From Variovorax sp. V93 (lineage in GTDB: Bacteria; Pseudomonadota; Gammaproteobacteria; Burkholderiales; Burkholderiaceae_C), in contig NZ_AP028670.1 of the NCBI RefSeq assembly GCF_041154485.1, positions 806,001 to 870,000 of the forward strand: a stretch of 64,000 nucleotides of DNA. Direction: 5' to 3'. Of this stretch, positions 52,598 to 60,354 are shown in pieces (within the stretch, counting starts at the first letter, position 1; every line of letters begins with the position of its first letter). The position numbers were made by a program, and so were the translations under genes. The notes below the pieces were generated by a model that worked only from the letters and a program-made list of their open reading frames with translations, did no database searches and had not been told where the DNA came from.

Positions 52598-52987
52598 CTA
52601 CTCGAACGCAATCTCTGCAACAAGTGGCGAGTCGGGCTCCTTGCCCAGCGCATTGGCGAGCGTGCTGCCCTGGCGGAACCAATAGCGGCAGCCGGTTCGA
52701 GTGAGCATCGTGACGCACATCAAGCCGTCGGACTGGATCACCCATGTTCCCGAGGCCCTGCCCGGACCGCTCCTGTTGACGAACTCGACACGGCCGTCAG
52801 GCCGGAAGATCCAGTGCGACACCATGCCCGTCGACAGGTTCCTCGACTCGATGCTCTTGTCGATGAGCACGCTCTCGATCTCGGCCTTGCCCAGATAGAC
52901 GCGCTCCTCGGCTGCAGTCACGTGAGCGATCGGCGGGAAGAGCGCCATCGCGCTGAAGAACATCGAGCAGAAGATTCGGACTTGCAT
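52598..52987 (-). CDS. Small exported protein of unknown function
   Basis: 129 residues with a signal peptide (FCSMFFSAMALFPPIAHVTA). The mature part (about 105 residues) begins ERVYLGKAEIESVLIDKSIESRN and has an extended, beta-rich pattern: HWIFRPDGRVEFVNRSG, ASGTWVIQSDGLMCVTMLTRTGCRYWF. This resembles small single-domain periplasmic proteins of the DUF995 type, with GTW and CxxW-like features, but the match is only by eye. ATG 52987 was chosen because GGAGCG sits six bases before it; longer frames upstream lack a signal. It has no obvious functional neighbour. Confidence 0.55.
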   Translation of the reverse strand: MQVRIFCSMFFSAMALFPPIAHVTAAEERVYLGKAEIESVLIDKSIESRNLSTGMVSHWIFRPDGRVEFVNRSGPGRASGTWVIQSDGLMCVTMLTRTGCRYWFRQGSTLANALGKEPDSPLVAEIAFE

Positions 52988-53226
52988 GATTCGCTCCATC
53001 GAGCGCATAGGTACCCATGCGGCGAACTCCCTGGCCTGTGGCGAATGCCACCCATCCACGATAGGCGAAGCCAGCGGATTCTTCATGATCGAACTGCGAA
53101 GATGTGGCGATGATTTCGCGAAGAGAAAAGTCTTCATGACCTTCCGGAGCGAAGCAAACAGGAACAAAATCTCCGAGCGGTTCGCTGTGTTCAATGCCAC
53201 TGCCGGCAATCTCGAGAGATGCGTTT

Positions 53227-53820
53227 ATGTACGAGCGGCAACCACCAGCCAATGAGCAAGATCTGCCCGCACCTGCAAGCTCGCGGGACCGCGCCGGAGT
53301 CGCGGCAGCCGTTCAGTTCGCGGACTTCCAGTTCGATTTCGAACGCGGCCAGCTGCGGCAGGGTGGCACGCTGATACCGCTCAGCCCCAAGCCCGATGCG
53401 CTGCTGCGCTTCTTCCTCGCCCATCCCCAGCGCCTCATCAGCAAGACGGAGCTGATGGACAGCCTGTGGCCGGACGTGGTGGTCACGCACGACTCGCTCG
53501 TGCATTGCATCGGCGAACTGCGCAGCCGCCTGGGCGATCACGGCGCGACACTGATTGCGACATCTCCGCGGCGTGGCTACATGTTCGACGCCGAAGTCCT
53601 GCCCGTGAAGTTCGATCGCGCGGATCCGCCCGCCCACCGACCGGAAGCAGCCGCGGCGCCGGTGCAGCGCAACGGGTGGCTTGCGGTCGCCGCACCGCTG
53701 TGCGTCAGTGCGGTCGGCATTGCGGTGGCGATCTACATGGCTTCGGCGCCACGGCGCGCAAGGCGCGCGCCTCAGCCGGCGAAGGCCGCCTCGGGCAAGC
53801 CCCGCGCATCCGGCAGCTGA
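53227..53820 (+). CDS. CadC/ToxR-like winged-helix membrane regulator
   Basis: 197 residues from ATG 53227. Residues about 30-125 are an OmpR-type winged helix without a receiver (FADFQFDFERGQLRQGGTLIPLSPKPDALLRFFLAHPQRLISK, WPDVVVTHDSLVHCIGELRSRLG, ATSPRRGYMFDAEV). Residues about 150-175 are a single membrane helix (GWLAVAAPLCVSAVGIAVAIYMA). Only about 20 basic residues follow, so unlike CadC there is no sizeable periplasmic sensor. It should regulate transcription from the membrane, with an unknown signal. The last 49 bases overlap the convergent lactonase fusion gene, which may be a target only by position. Confidence 0.78.
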   Translation: MYERQPPANEQDLPAPASSRDRAGVAAAVQFADFQFDFERGQLRQGGTLIPLSPKPDALLRFFLAHPQRLISKTELMDSLWPDVVVTHDSLVHCIGELRSRLGDHGATLIATSPRRGYMFDAEVLPVKFDRADPPAHRPEAAAAPVQRNGWLAVAAPLCVSAVGIAVAIYMASAPRRARRAPQPAKAASGKPRASGS

Positions 53821-55544
53821 ATGGCGAACAGCGAGCCGGACAGCGGCGCCGTTGCCAGCTGCTCCTCGCTGAGCCGCAGCGACGCGCTCGTGACAAACAG
53901 CGTGTCCAGGTTGTCGCCGCCGAAGCAGCAGCTGGTGGGACGCGGAACCGGCACGCGCAGGCGCTGCATGAGCTGGCCTTCCGGCGAGAAGCGCGCGATC
54001 TGCCAGGCGTCCCAGAGAGCGACCCACAGGCAGCCCTGGTCGTCGACCGTCAGGCCGTCGGGCTTGCCGTCGGAGGCTGCGATGGTGATCAGCGGGCGCC
54101 GGTTGCCAACGGTACCGCCAGCGAGGTCGAAGTCGTAGCGGTAGATGGTCTGGCGGTACGTGTCGGTGACGTACATGGTCTTGTTGTCGGGGCTCCAGCC
54201 AATGCCGTTGGGCACCGTGAAACCGGTGTCGACCTGCTTCCAGCTGCCGTTCGCCTCGATGCAGAACAGGTGGCCCCGGTTGGCCGCCGCGGCCATGTCC
54301 ATCGAACCGACCCACAGGCGGCCGCGCCGATCGCACTTGCCGTCGTTGTAGCGCACATTGGTGCGGCCCGCCTCAGGGTGGCAGAAGGCCGTCAGCCGCC
54401 GCGTGGAGAGATCGAGGGCCATGACCCCTCCTGGCGTTGCCACCAGCAGACCACCGCTGGCCTTGGGCACGACCAGGCTTGCCATGGTTCCGAGCGGCGT
54501 CTCGGTGTCCGCGCCCGTCGCGGCGTCGTAGCGGTGCACCGAGGGCGTGAGGATGTCGACCCAGTAGAGCGCATTGTCGCGAGGCGACCACACCGGTCCT
54601 TCGCCCAGCAGCGAACGCACTTCGCTCACGCAGCGCACCTCGACGGGCAAGGTGGTTTCGGGCGGCGCCTGGGTTGCAAGGGACACGGCCTTGCCCGCGG
54701 CGCTGTGGGTGATGCTGCGCGAGGCGCCCATCAGCGCGGACGACAGGGCATGGGCGCGCGCGGCGTCCAGCCGGCTCGCATCGGTGGCGATGGCGACGGC
54801 GCCGATCGGGCGGCCTTCGTAGTCGAAGATCGGCGCGGCCACCGCCGCGCGATCGGATGCGCGCTCGCCCTGCTCGATGGCATAGCCGCGCGCGCGCACC
54901 AGGTCGAATTCGGCATGCAGTTCGGCCGGCGCCACGATCGTGCGCGGCGTGAAGCGCTCGAGATCGAGCGCCTGGACCAGCCGCCGCTGGCCCGAGGGAT
55001 CGAGGTTCGCCGCAATCGCCTTGCCCGCCGCCGACGCATGCACCGGCAGGCGCTGCCCGACGGCGGAGCGCGCGCCCGGGGCCTCGGCCCCGGGTTCGCT
55101 GGCAAGGATGACCACGCAGGTGCCGTCGAGCACCGTGAGCTCCACGGTCTCGCCCAGCGCGTCGCGCAGCCGCGCGAGTTCGTCCTGCGCCGCCACGCGC
55201 AGGTCGAACTCGCTCCATACGTCGTGCGCCAGCTCGAGCAGGCGCAGCCCGAGCTGGAAGGTCTTGTCGTAGGCGTTGTGCCGCAGCAGCCCTTCGCGCA
55301 CCAGCGTCGCCAGGATGCGGTGCAGCGTGGCCTTGGGCAGGTCGCAGGCGCGCAGCAGTTCGGTGAAGGTCATCGGGCTGCGGCGCGCCGAGACGATGTT
55401 CAGCAGATGCATCGCCTTCTCCAGCACGCCCAGGCCCGAAGCCGAAGGCTTGGCGGCGTCGGAGGCCTGGTGCTTCGTTTCGGTTGCCGGAGGGTGGGCT
55501 GCGCTGTCTCGCCGGGAGACGGCTCCGGTGGTGCGACGTGTCAT
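53772..55544 (-). CDS. Fusion of IclR-type repressor and SMP-30/gluconolactonase
   Basis: 590 residues. Residues about 38-95 are an IclR winged helix (GLGVLEKAMHLLNIV, MTFTELLRACDLPKATLHRILATLVREGLL). Residues about 100-285 are the IclR effector domain (GQRLPVHASAAGKAIAAN, RARGYAIEQGE, RPIGAVAIATDASRL). After a short linker, residues 300-590 are an SMP-30 beta-propeller lactonase with metal ligands in place: GEGPVW (Glu315), YNDGK (Asn400), VPNGIGW (Asn446) and DGLTVD (Asp496). So one chain could both repress the operon and open the sugar lactone. It is the last gene of the leftward sugar-acid operon (83 bases after a Bug gene) and overlaps the convergent regulator gene. The whole frame is intact. 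Confidence 0.88.
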   Translation of the reverse strand: MTRRTTGAVSRRDSAAHPPATETKHQASDAAKPSASGLGVLEKAMHLLNIVSARRSPMTFTELLRACDLPKATLHRILATLVREGLLRHNAYDKTFQLGLRLLELAHDVWSEFDLRVAAQDELARLRDALGETVELTVLDGTCVVILASEPGAEAPGARSAVGQRLPVHASAAGKAIAANLDPSGQRRLVQALDLERFTPRTIVAPAELHAEFDLVRARGYAIEQGERASDRAAVAAPIFDYEGRPIGAVAIATDASRLDAARAHALSSALMGASRSITHSAAGKAVSLATQAPPETTLPVEVRCVSEVRSLLGEGPVWSPRDNALYWVDILTPSVHRYDAATGADTETPLGTMASLVVPKASGGLLVATPGGVMALDLSTRRLTAFCHPEAGRTNVRYNDGKCDRRGRLWVGSMDMAAAANRGHLFCIEANGSWKQVDTGFTVPNGIGWSPDNKTMYVTDTYRQTIYRYDFDLAGGTVGNRRPLITIAASDGKPDGLTVDDQGCLWVALWDAWQIARFSPEGQLMQRLRVPVPRPTSCCFGGDNLDTLFVTSASLRLSEEQLATAPLSGSLFAIQLPDARGLPEAAFAG

Positions 55545-55626
55545 GAATGCGTGGAGAAGGGTTCCAGAGGCGGAACGTGCGCCGGATTCTAGTTCGGGCC
55601 TGCTGCGCGCCAGCCGCCGGCCCGGC

Positions 55627-56646
55627 TCATTCGAGCCTGATGCCGCGGCTGCGCACCACGTCCGCCCAGCGCGCCGTTTCGCTGCGCACATACGCGCGCA
55701 GCTGTGCGGGCGTCGACGCTGCCGGCGTGACGCCGAAGCCGGCGAAGCGCTCGCGCACCGCCGGCGTGTCCATGGCTTCGCGCAGCAGCTTTTCGAGCCG
55801 CTCCACGCCCGCCGCGGGCACGTTGCGGCCCGCAAAGAGTGCGGCCCAGCCGGCGATGACGAACTCCTCGCCGAGCGAGCGCAGCACCGGCACGCCGGGC
55901 AGGTTCGGCAGGGGCTGCGCCGAGGTGACGGCCACCGCGCGCAGGCGGCCGGCCTGGACCAGCGGCAGCGCGACCGGCAGATTCATCACGCCCACGGAGA
56001 CGGTGCCCGCCGCGACATCGGGGATCAGCACGCTGTCGCCCTTGTAGGGCACCGGCAGCAGGCGCGTGCCGAGCTTGCGGTTGAGCAGCTCGGTGGCCAG
56101 GTGCGAGAGCGTGCCGACGCCGCTGTTGCCGGCGCTCAGCTCGCCCGCGCGGCCGCGGGCCACAAGGTCGTCGAGGCTGCGCACGGGCGAGCCGGCGCCC
56201 ACGGCCAGCACCAGCGGCTGCGTCGAAATCATGCCCACCGGCTGCAGGTCCCGCTGCACGTCGTAGCCCAGGTCGCTGCGCAGTGCCGGCAGGATGGTCA
56301 TGGTGGTGCTGCCCATCAGCAGCATGTGGTCGTCGCTGCTCGCGGCCACCATCGCGGTGCCGGTGATGCCGCCCGCGCCCGGGCGGTTGTCGACCACCAG
56401 CGGCTGGCCGATGCGCGGTGCGATCAGTTCGGCCAGGATGCGCACGGAGCCGTTGCCCGCGCCGCCCGGCGCAAACGGAACGATCACGGTGACGGGCCGC
56501 GTGGGCCACGGCGCCTGCGCGCGGGCGGGCACGGGCCAGAGCGACGGCGCCGCCGATGCGGCCAGCAGGCCGAGCAGGGCGCGGCGCGAAAGCGCAAAAG
56601 CAGTTGCCGAAGCTCGCATGGCCTGGTCCCGGTTCCGGCGGCTCAT
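55627..56646 (-). CDS. Bug/TctC-type tripartite tricarboxylate transporter receptor (second of a pair)
   Basis: 339 residues. ATG 56646 overlaps the stop of the previous Bug gene (ATGA), which supports that start; ATG 56619 (MRASATAF) is possible. The signal is long, with SRRALLGLLAASAAP, so Tat export is possible rather than Sec. Family motifs are WPTRPVTVIVPFAPGGAGNGSVRI, VDNRPGAGGITGTAM, LSAGNSGVGTLSHLATELL and LPVPYKGDSVLIPDVAAGTVSVG. It should bind a sugar acid or related carboxylate in the periplasm. A tandem pair of receptors in one catabolic operon suggests two ligands, for example two sugar acids or an acid and its lactone. Confidence 0.9.
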   Translation of the reverse strand: MSRRNRDQAMRASATAFALSRRALLGLLAASAAPSLWPVPARAQAPWPTRPVTVIVPFAPGGAGNGSVRILAELIAPRIGQPLVVDNRPGAGGITGTAMVAASSDDHMLLMGSTTMTILPALRSDLGYDVQRDLQPVGMISTQPLVLAVGAGSPVRSLDDLVARGRAGELSAGNSGVGTLSHLATELLNRKLGTRLLPVPYKGDSVLIPDVAAGTVSVGVMNLPVALPLVQAGRLRAVAVTSAQPLPNLPGVPVLRSLGEEFVIAGWAALFAGRNVPAAGVERLEKLLREAMDTPAVRERFAGFGVTPAASTPAQLRAYVRSETARWADVVRSRGIRLE

Positions 56647-57641
56647 TCGGCCTTGATGCCCGCGTCGGCCGCGAGCTTCCTGTAGAAGGCGGCTTCATCG
56701 CGCAGGCTCTTCGCGAACTCCGCGGGACTCGAGCCCACGCGCACCACGCCGCGCTCGCGCAGCTGGGCCTCGGTGCCGGGCAGGCGCAGGAACGCCTGGA
56801 TCTCGGCCGCGAGCTTGTCGACGATGGCCGGCGGCGTGCCGGCCGGTGCCATGACGCCATGCCAGGGATTCATCTCGAAGCCCTTCACGAACTCGGCGAT
56901 GGGCGGCAGCTCGGGCGCGAAGAACACCCGTTGTGCGGTCGAGACGCCAAGCGCACGCAGCTTGCCCGATTGCACCTGCGGCCAGGAGGTGGCGGCCGCA
57001 TCCATGGCGGCATCGATCTGTCCGCCGAGCAGGTCGGTCAGCATGGGCGCAGAGCCCTTGTAGCCGACATGGACCATCGAGGTGCCGGTTTTCTGCATGA
57101 AGAGTTCCATGCCCACGTGCAGCGCCGAGCCTGCGCCGGAAGAGCCGTAGCTGAGCTGTCCCGGGTGCGCCTTGAGGTACGCGAGGAACTCGGGCAGCGT
57201 ACGCGCCGGCACCTTCTGCGGATTCACCACCAGGATCAGCGGCGTGATGCCCACCATCGTGACCGCCGCGAAGTCCTTCACCGGATCGTAGGGGAAGGCC
57301 TCGGGCCGCACGGCGGGATTGATGGCGTTGGCCGCGACATTGCCCATGCCGATGGTGTAGCCGTCCGGCGCGGCCTTGGCGACCACCGCCATCCCCACGC
57401 TCGAACCGGCGCCGGGCTTGTTGTCGACCACCACGGGCTGGCCCCATCGGGTCTGCAGGTGCGTGGCGATCATGCGCGCCATGGCGTCGGCGGCGCCGCC
57501 GGCCGGCACCGGCACGATGAACTTGATCGGCCTGGACGGATACGCCGCCGGGGCAGGCTGCGCCTGCGCGCTGCCGAAAGCGGGAAGCAGCGCGCAGGCG
57601 AGTGCGAGGCGCAGCACGGTTCTCTTGTCTTTGTGGAACAT
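56643..57641 (-). CDS. Bug/TctC-type tripartite tricarboxylate transporter receptor (first of a pair)
   Basis: 332 residues. The signal peptide is VLRLALACALLPAFGSAQAQ. The mature part has YPSRPIKFIVPVPAGGAADAMARM, VDNKPGAGSSVGMAVVAKAAPDGY, LSYGSSGAGSALHVGMELFM and HVGYKGSAPMLTDLLGGQIDAAM. The pocket loop VPVPAGG differs from its neighbour's VPFAPGG, consistent with a different ligand. It starts 24 bases after the dgoA stop in the leftward sugar-acid operon, and its stop overlaps the next Bug start by 4 bases. No tctAB is present in this operon. Confidence 0.9.
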   Translation of the reverse strand: MFHKDKRTVLRLALACALLPAFGSAQAQPAPAAYPSRPIKFIVPVPAGGAADAMARMIATHLQTRWGQPVVVDNKPGAGSSVGMAVVAKAAPDGYTIGMGNVAANAINPAVRPEAFPYDPVKDFAAVTMVGITPLILVVNPQKVPARTLPEFLAYLKAHPGQLSYGSSGAGSALHVGMELFMQKTGTSMVHVGYKGSAPMLTDLLGGQIDAAMDAAATSWPQVQSGKLRALGVSTAQRVFFAPELPPIAEFVKGFEMNPWHGVMAPAGTPPAIVDKLAAEIQAFLRLPGTEAQLRERGVVRVGSSPAEFAKSLRDEAAFYRKLAADAGIKAE

Positions 57642-57665
57642 GATCTTTGTCTCCTTGGATTTCCT

Positions 57666-58262
57666 TCAGGCCGCCGACCAGCGCGCGATCAGCGCCCTTG
57701 CGCGGCGGGCCAGTTCGCCGATCGAAATGCCCGGCGTGTAGAGGCCGGACCCGATGCCGACCCCCGATGCACCGGCCGCCTTGAAGGACCCGATGTTGTC
57801 GACGTTGACGCCGCCGACGCTGAACATCGGCGTCCCCGCAGGGAACACCGCGGTCCATGCCTTCAGTGCCGCGGTACCCAGCAGCTCGGAGGGAAAGAGC
57901 TTGAGCGCGTCGGCGCCCGCCAGAAGGGCTGCAAAGCCCTCGGTGGGGGTGGCCACGCCGGGCATCGAATACACCCCGCGTGCCTTGGTCCGGCGCACGA
58001 CGTCGGCGTCGAAGTGGGGCGACAGCACCAGCTGCGCGCCGGCGTCGACGGCGCGATCGACCTGCGCGGCCGTCAGGACGGTGCCTGCGCCGATCTGCAG
58101 GCGGTCACCGAATTCGCGCGCGAGAGACGCGATGCCGGCGAACGCCTGCGGCGAATTCAGCGGCACTTCGATGCAGCGAACCCCGCAGGCTTCCAGTGCA
58201 TGCCCCACCTGGAGCACCTCGTCGGGCGCGATGCCGCGCAAGATGGCAATGACCCCGTTCAT
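57666..58262 (-). CDS. dgoA: 2-dehydro-3-deoxy-6-phosphogalactonate aldolase
   Basis: 198 residues of the KDPG/KDPGal aldolase (class I) family. The Schiff-base Lys is K121 in ADALKLFPSE and the catalytic Glu is E32 in IEVPLNSP. IGAGTVLTAAQVDRAVDAGAQLVLSPH and GGVNVDNIGSFKAAGASGVGIGS (phosphate loop) complete the barrel. The NSP loop after E32 and LFPSE, rather than FFPAE, favour KDPGal (DgoA) over KDPG (Eda). It splits 2-keto-3-deoxy-6-phospho-galactonate to pyruvate and glyceraldehyde 3-phosphate. ATG 58262 overlaps the dgoK stop by 4 bases, so translation is coupled. Confidence 0.88.
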   Translation of the reverse strand: MNGVIAILRGIAPDEVLQVGHALEACGVRCIEVPLNSPQAFAGIASLAREFGDRLQIGAGTVLTAAQVDRAVDAGAQLVLSPHFDADVVRRTKARGVYSMPGVATPTEGFAALLAGADALKLFPSELLGTAALKAWTAVFPAGTPMFSVGGVNVDNIGSFKAAGASGVGIGSGLYTPGISIGELARRARALIARWSAA

Positions 58263-59170
58263 GCCATGTCCCTGGCAAGCCCGGCCTCGATGGCGACACG
58301 CCACTGCCCTCGCGTGGTCGACCCCTCGCTCGCGCGGCGCGTGTCCACCCCGGCGATGCCGAGCGCGGTTTCGTAGCGGCTGCACAGGTCGTCGTCACCC
58401 AGCAAGGTGACGCTGCGCTGCGGCTGCCGCGCGGTCGCGCCCGCGATCTCCAGGCCGATCAGGATGCCCGAGAGATAGTCGGGCAGGCCCTCCGGCTCGA
58501 TGTCGCCCATGAGCCCCGCGGTGCGCGCTGCGAACACCACGTGCAACGCGTTGCCATGTTGCGCCAGGCCCAGCCTGACGCCGGCATCGAAGGCCTCGGG
58601 CCGCGCCGTGCCGAACGCCATGAGCCGGCCGAGGATGCCGTGCTTCGTCAGCAGGCCGTAGAACTCGCCGGTCATGAAGGTCTCGAAGCGGTCGACCTTG
58701 CCCTGCTCGCCCAGCCAGGCCCATTTGCTGTGCGTGCCCGGCAGCACGCAGCAGTCGCCGGCCGCAAGGCCTGCGCCCCAGAGCTGGGTTTCCTCGCCGC
58801 GCATCACGTCGTGCACACCGTCGATACCGACGCAACGGATGCCGGGCACGATGTGCAGCACCGCGCCGGGCCTGACCTCGACCCGCACCAGCTGCGACGC
58901 GGCGGCCGGCAGCCCTGCCGGACAGGCGACGTAGGGCGCCTCCTGCCAGCCTTGGCGGCTGCCGATCATGCCGCTGGCAATCAGGGGCACCGCATGCGTG
59001 TCGATCCAGTCGCCGCACAGCGCCAGCAGTGCTTCGGCAAAACGCCGGTCGGGCACGGCCATCACACCGCCGGGTGCGCTGCGGGCTTCGAGGAGGCCGC
59101 CATGCGCATCGAGCAGGCTCGCGCGCAGGTTGGAAGTGCCCCAGTCGATGGCGATCAGCGACGCCTTCAT
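58259..59170 (-). CDS. dgoK: 2-keto-3-deoxy-galactonate kinase
   Basis: 303 residues of the DgoK family, an ASKHA-fold sugar kinase. The phosphate-1 motif is LIAIDWGTSNLRASLLD. RGEETQLWGAGLAAGDCCVLPGTHSKWAWL is the DgoK signature region (GTHSKW), followed by FMTGEFYGLLTKHGIL and the adenosine-binding SVTLLGDDDLCSRY. It phosphorylates 2-keto-3-deoxygalactonate at C6 with ATP. ATG 59170 overlaps the stop of the dehydratase gene by 4 bases, and its own stop overlaps dgoA by 4 bases. The longer frame upstream (to 59959) is only antisense-phase read-through of the dehydratase gene. Confidence 0.92.
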   Translation of the reverse strand: MKASLIAIDWGTSNLRASLLDAHGGLLEARSAPGGVMAVPDRRFAEALLALCGDWIDTHAVPLIASGMIGSRQGWQEAPYVACPAGLPAAASQLVRVEVRPGAVLHIVPGIRCVGIDGVHDVMRGEETQLWGAGLAAGDCCVLPGTHSKWAWLGEQGKVDRFETFMTGEFYGLLTKHGILGRLMAFGTARPEAFDAGVRLGLAQHGNALHVVFAARTAGLMGDIEPEGLPDYLSGILIGLEIAGATARQPQRSVTLLGDDDLCSRYETALGIAGVDTRRASEGSTTRGQWRVAIEAGLARDMA

Positions 59171-60354
59171 TGCGAAGCGCCTTTCTTTCTCAGGAACTGC
59201 CAGACTTCCGGGGCGGGCTCGATGCCCAGGCCCGGGCCCTCGGGCAGATGGAAGGCTCCAGCGTCGCAGCGCATCGCGGTCTGGACGTACTTCAGGTTGC
59301 GGTCGAAGACCGAGTGCTGGTATTCGTGCATCGGCGCATTGGGCAGCGCTGCCGTGGCGTGCAGGCTGGCGGCCTGGTAGATGCCCAGGCCGATGCTGGC
59401 GTGCGGGATCACTTTCATGTGAAAGGCATTGGCCATGCGGCCGATCTGCATGAACTGGCTGATGCCGGTGTGCCCCATCTCGGGCTGCACGATCGACATC
59501 GCGCGCCGCTCCAGGCGAGGGCGGTATTCGAAGACCGTGCGCCATTCCTCCCCCAGCGCGAGCGGCACGCGCACGCTCGCACCCACATGGGCCTGGCCCT
59601 CGATGTCCTCGGGTTGGCAGGGTGCCTCGACGAAGTAGGGCCTGTAGGGCGCGAGCTGGTCGATGAGCTGCACCGCTTCCTGCGCGGTGAACTTCCAGTG
59701 CAGGTCGACCATCAGCCGGACGCCATCGCCCAGGCCCTCGCGCAGCATTCGCATCTCGGCCACGATGCCGTCGAAGGAGACGGCCGCGTGGTACTTGAAG
59801 GCATCGAAGCCCCTGGCGACGAAGCCGCGCGCGAGTTCGAGCCGGGCCGCAAGGGTTGCTCCCGGAAGGCCGGACACGTAGGCCGGCACGGTCTCGAGCC
59901 GCTGGCCGCCGAGCAGCTTGACCACGGGCTGGCCCAGCAGCTTTCCGAACAGGTCCCACACCGCGATGTCGACCCCTGCGATGGCGTCGACGTAGAAGCC
60001 CCCGAAGAAGCCGCGCACGCGCATCAGGTCGTACAGGTCTTCCTGGATCACCACCGCGTCGCGCGGATCACGACCCACGACCACCGGCCCGATCACGTCG
60101 TCGATGATGCTCGTGACGGCGTCGGGTGCCACGATGCCGTAGGTCTCGCCCCAGCCGACGGTGCCGTCGTCGGCGGTGATCTTGATCAGCACCGACATGT
60201 CGGCCGACGGATAGATCGCGCGATTGCCGCTGCGCACGAGGTAGCCGCGCGCGTTGATCTTCTCGCCGGGCCCCAGAGGCCCGAGGTAGGGCGTGTCGCG
60301 CGGCAGCGAGATGATGAAGCTCTCGACCTGCGCGATCTTCGCGAAGCCGGTCAT
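59167..60354 (-). CDS. Enolase-superfamily sugar-acid dehydratase (galactonate dehydratase-like)
   Basis: 395 residues of the mandelate racemase/muconate lactonising group. The N-terminal capping domain has SVLIKITADDGTVGWGETYG. The barrel shows AVWDLFGKLLGQPVVKLLGG, the FKYHAA strand, and metal ligands in LMVDLHW (Asp), FVEAPCQPED (Glu) and LALGEEW (Glu). IPHASIG supplies a catalytic His. The family dehydrates acid sugars to 2-keto-3-deoxy acids. Placed just before dgoK and dgoA, its substrate is most likely D-galactonate or a stereoisomer, but the classic DgoD sequence differs enough that the exact sugar acid should be left open. The start ATG overlaps the stop of the DHDPS-family gene by 4 bases. 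Confidence 0.85.
   Translation of the reverse strand: MTGFAKIAQVESFIISLPRDTPYLGPLGPGEKINARGYLVRSGNRAIYPSADMSVLIKITADDGTVGWGETYGIVAPDAVTSIIDDVIGPVVVGRDPRDAVVIQEDLYDLMRVRGFFGGFYVDAIAGVDIAVWDLFGKLLGQPVVKLLGGQRLETVPAYVSGLPGATLAARLELARGFVARGFDAFKYHAAVSFDGIVAEMRMLREGLGDGVRLMVDLHWKFTAQEAVQLIDQLAPYRPYFVEAPCQPEDIEGQAHVGASVRVPLALGEEWRTVFEYRPRLERRAMSIVQPEMGHTGISQFMQIGRMANAFHMKVIPHASIGLGIYQAASLHATAALPNAPMHEYQHSVFDRNLKYVQTAMRCDAGAFHLPEGPGLGIEPAPEVWQFLRKKGASQ

Noticed and set aside
52986..53255. An 89-codon plus-strand frame before the CadC-like gene
   Set aside because: It overlaps the signal region of the divergent small exported protein and the regulator start; the sequence shows no domain pattern.
55589..56860. 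A 423-codon leftward frame covering the second Bug receptor
   Set aside because: It is out of frame with the conserved receptor sequence, which is read in 55627-56646.
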